A stretch of 18,049 bases of DNA from Hemicentrotus pulcherrimus (taxonomy: Eukaryota > Echinodermata > Echinoidea > Camarodonta > Strongylocentrotidae): assembly GCA_003118195.1 (NCBI GenBank), contig BEXV01000076.1:198216-216264 (forward strand), in the 5' to 3' direction. Shown here in pieces: positions 15,746-18,049 of the stretch. The notes beneath the pieces were generated by a model. It was not told the origin of the DNA and did no database searches. It worked only from the letters and a program-made list of their open reading frames with translations. A program made the translations under genes and the position numbers. The first letter of the stretch is position 1, and each line of letters starts with the position of its first letter.

Positions 15746-18049
15746 ATTTTAACTTCTGGGAATGTATTAACGCCCCTATTGATACTTCAAAGATGTTGCA
15801 CTTTTTGAAAATTAATTTTGAAAATTTTTTTTTTGCAACGCCTGTCCAAAGTTGTCTTTGGGTCCTTGCAAATTTAAGCTTCTCCATTTTACTCAAGTAA
15901 GCTGTGAGACGACTTATTTTAGTTATATTTAAACTTAGTTTATTTGATAATGACCCACGTCCCATTCTCCTATGCATATTGACAATTTTGAATTAGTGAA
16001 TAAAGTCGCAAAAAAAGTAAATGAGAAATATCTAAAAAAATATCCAACAAGATCCAAGAGACTTAAAAAAAAAAAAAAACCTTGGGTAATTGCAGAAGGC
16101 CTGTTCATCATCCCCCATTAACATATGGGAACTTTACAATGACGCTTTACATAATCTGAACTTGATTTGTTTGGAATATGGATATTCAAGTTTTCCTTCA
16201 GTTGACTTTTCACGAGTGTTTGTGATAATTGTGAATTTTGATTCTGACAAGAATTATACAAGTACATGTTTCATCGTAAGATCGATTGTAAATGGTAATA
16301 AATTTCAACATGTTTAGAAGCTGAATCGTGATTACTACAGCAAAATGCTCATTTAAAGTTTTCAAAAGCTTTGTAAGATAAATGTTTACACAAATGCTTT
16401 GTGTATTCAAGGTAAAAAAAACTGACTTAAGTATTTGATAAATTGGTTGTTATCTTTGTGATGGAAAAATGACATTTAAATTTGAAAATTATGCTGATGT
16501 ACAATATATATATTAATATATATATATAATACAGTTACATTATTTCATAGAACTGCTGTTACCAATGAGCAGTTTATATGATTGAAAACGACATCTAAAG
16601 TTTGAATAATGTGATTATTACAGTACTGCTTTAAAATTGAAAGATAACAGATAAAAAGCATTGGTTTTTATTAAAGAGTAATGTATTGGTAAGTTGAAGT
16701 GTATGACATGGTCTTGTTTGTTTTTTTGTTGTTGCTTTTTTAGATTCATTTTTGATATTTTTAAAATTAGTAATTACAGAAAGCGGGTTGCAAGACATTA
16801 CAGCTTCAATCTCACTATTGGTGAAAGATTATTTCCTTCTTTGAGTTCTCTTCAATTAATTATCAATCTTATGAATAATTAGAATGTCAGCATAAAAGAT
16901 CAGAGTCGTAATGAGTGTATCAAATTTGGTTTTCTTGAAACCTCACCCCAAAGAACAAGTGTAGGCATCCTGAAAGAGGAGATCTATTCCTGCCCTTTGA
17001 TGTACAATATTCCTTACAAAAGTGTATAAGAGATATAAAAATTAAGATATTCTTGGCATGATGTAATGCCTTTTAGCATGACATGGGTGCAGCCATTTTT
17101 CCTGATAATGTGATTTACCAGACAAACATGTTCATGTACCATGCACCAAGCTCTAGTTGGAAAGACTTTTGTTTCAAGAAAAAAACCTTTACTTTTCAAT
17201 GAGGGAAAAATCATGAGATGGTAAAAATTATATTTGGTGAAAAATCTATAAACAGGAGAACAATAGTAACTCTTTTACCGGTATTTTTAAAATACAAAAA
17301 ATTAGCAGCTGATAAAACTATTTCATTATTGAGAAACTTTCACCCTAGAAGAACAACAAGTTATTCATGCAACTTGCGTTCTGACAATTATAGTACATAT
17401 GCACATACAATTATATGCCCATATCATGCTGAGAAACTGTACACTCTTCTCTAAACAAAGACAAAAACAGAAAGTGAGTGCTTAAATATCAATCATTAGA
17501 ATGCGTTAAATTAAAAGACTGAACTAAAAAAGAAGAGTGGAATATGGAAGGGCCTATGGTGTGATTTGATATTGCCAAAACTACTCAAATTAGATAATTG
17601 CAATGCAGTTTCTCTTGTTTATTCGTTAATATTTCTTTTTCAACGGAGTAACATGCGTAGAGCAGTCAAGACCGTAATAGAAGCGAAGTTCTCAAAATGT
17701 TGGTTTGTGGTGTGCGCAAATGCTAATGATCTTCTGCCAGCAGTTACTACAACATCCTCAAAAGGAAAAGAAAAGATACAAAATTTGTTGCAAAAACATG
17801 ATCTTTAATAAGGGTAATTATTTTGAAGCCCACGTTATTGTCTGGTATGGCTTCAGAAGGAACTATGATGAATCATCTCAAGGCTTTGTTGAAGTGCGTG
17901 TATGTGATACAATGTCTGTTTGTTAACTGTTACTGTGCCTGAAGGATTCGCTTGTTTTTAGAATTTGTTTTTATTTTACAGAGTCCTTTTATTTATTAAA
18001 AAAATCTTTCTTTCTGTTTGTCTCTGTCTCATCTCTTCCTCCCTCTTTC
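15746..18049. other. Unannotated AT-rich DNA to the window end
   Basis: I recognise no gene or transposon. A 15-base A run lies at 16065-16079 and an (AT)n-like tract at 16503-16529. Open runs at 17218-17454 (true ATG, 78 codons) and 17566-17808 (TTG start, 80 codons) show no motifs or splice context, and their composition follows the AT-rich DNA. An acceptor-like TTTTTATTTTACAG ends at 17981. The last 45 bp turn C/T-rich and may be the start of another polypyrimidine tract. Confidence 0.5.
16503..16529. repeat. (AT)n-like microsatellite
   Basis: An alternating A/T tract with one TTAATA interruption. It is self-complementary and could extrude as a cruciform. No other significance is seen. 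Confidence 0.8.

Noticed and set aside
17218..17808. Open runs of 78 and 80 codons near the window end
   Set aside because: No recognisable motifs, splice context or composition shift; lengths are within chance expectation for AT-rich DNA of this size.

Overview
This window looks like non-coding nuclear DNA from a eukaryote, most likely a marine invertebrate deuterostome and probably an echinoderm such as a sea urchin. It is AT-rich, stops are frequent in all six frames, and no long open frame has protein-like composition. It contains a tRNA-derived SINE, MITE-like elements of a type I associate with echinoderm genomes, tails of (AAT)n followed by a TATAGCGC-like motif, many ACATGTA words, splice-like signals and long polypyrimidine tracts. 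The organism call is inference; nothing here fixes the species. Most of the short open frames need TTG, CTG or GTG starts, which carry no weight in a eukaryote, and the longest (3333-4229) is a translated polypyrimidine tract.

Layout. 1-1560: AT-rich DNA with two separate two-copy duplications of about 190 and 183 bp. 1560-3120: unannotated DNA with a lone acceptor-like site and a more GC-rich patch. 3120-4260: a 1.1 kb pyrimidine-rich block that is a decayed long-period tandem repeat. 4640-5220: TTAGGG-like degenerate sequence in two copies, then a minus-strand tRNA-derived SINE. 5766-6170: a MITE with 29-30 bp terminal inverted repeats. 7186-7321: a nested foldback. 7880-8172: a GC- and CpG-rich island with a TATA-like box, acceptor-like upstream edge and strong donor-like downstream edge; it is the best promoter or exon candidate. 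8690-9230: a second polypyrimidine block containing pentanucleotide microsatellites. 9285-11160: a degenerate tandem array of about 180 bp units, interrupted by a second MITE of the same superfamily. 11560-11860: a palindrome cluster and a small inverted-repeat element. 12743-12935: a second retroposon tail. 13938-14430: a tandem array of about 83 bp monomers arranged as dimers, ending directly at a 74 bp dyad. 15221-15745: a possible last coding exon with stop codon, 3' UTR and AATAAA signal. 15745-18049: AT-rich DNA in which I recognise nothing.

The gene content is at most two exon candidates, possibly lying in large introns. Nothing resembling an operon, CRISPR array, virus or prokaryotic system is visible. 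The main interest is repeat biology: MITEs apparently targeting TTAA (one inside a tandem-array monomer whose empty site can be recognised), and several unrelated local duplications whose period falls near 165-195 bp. I found no convincing new multi-gene system.
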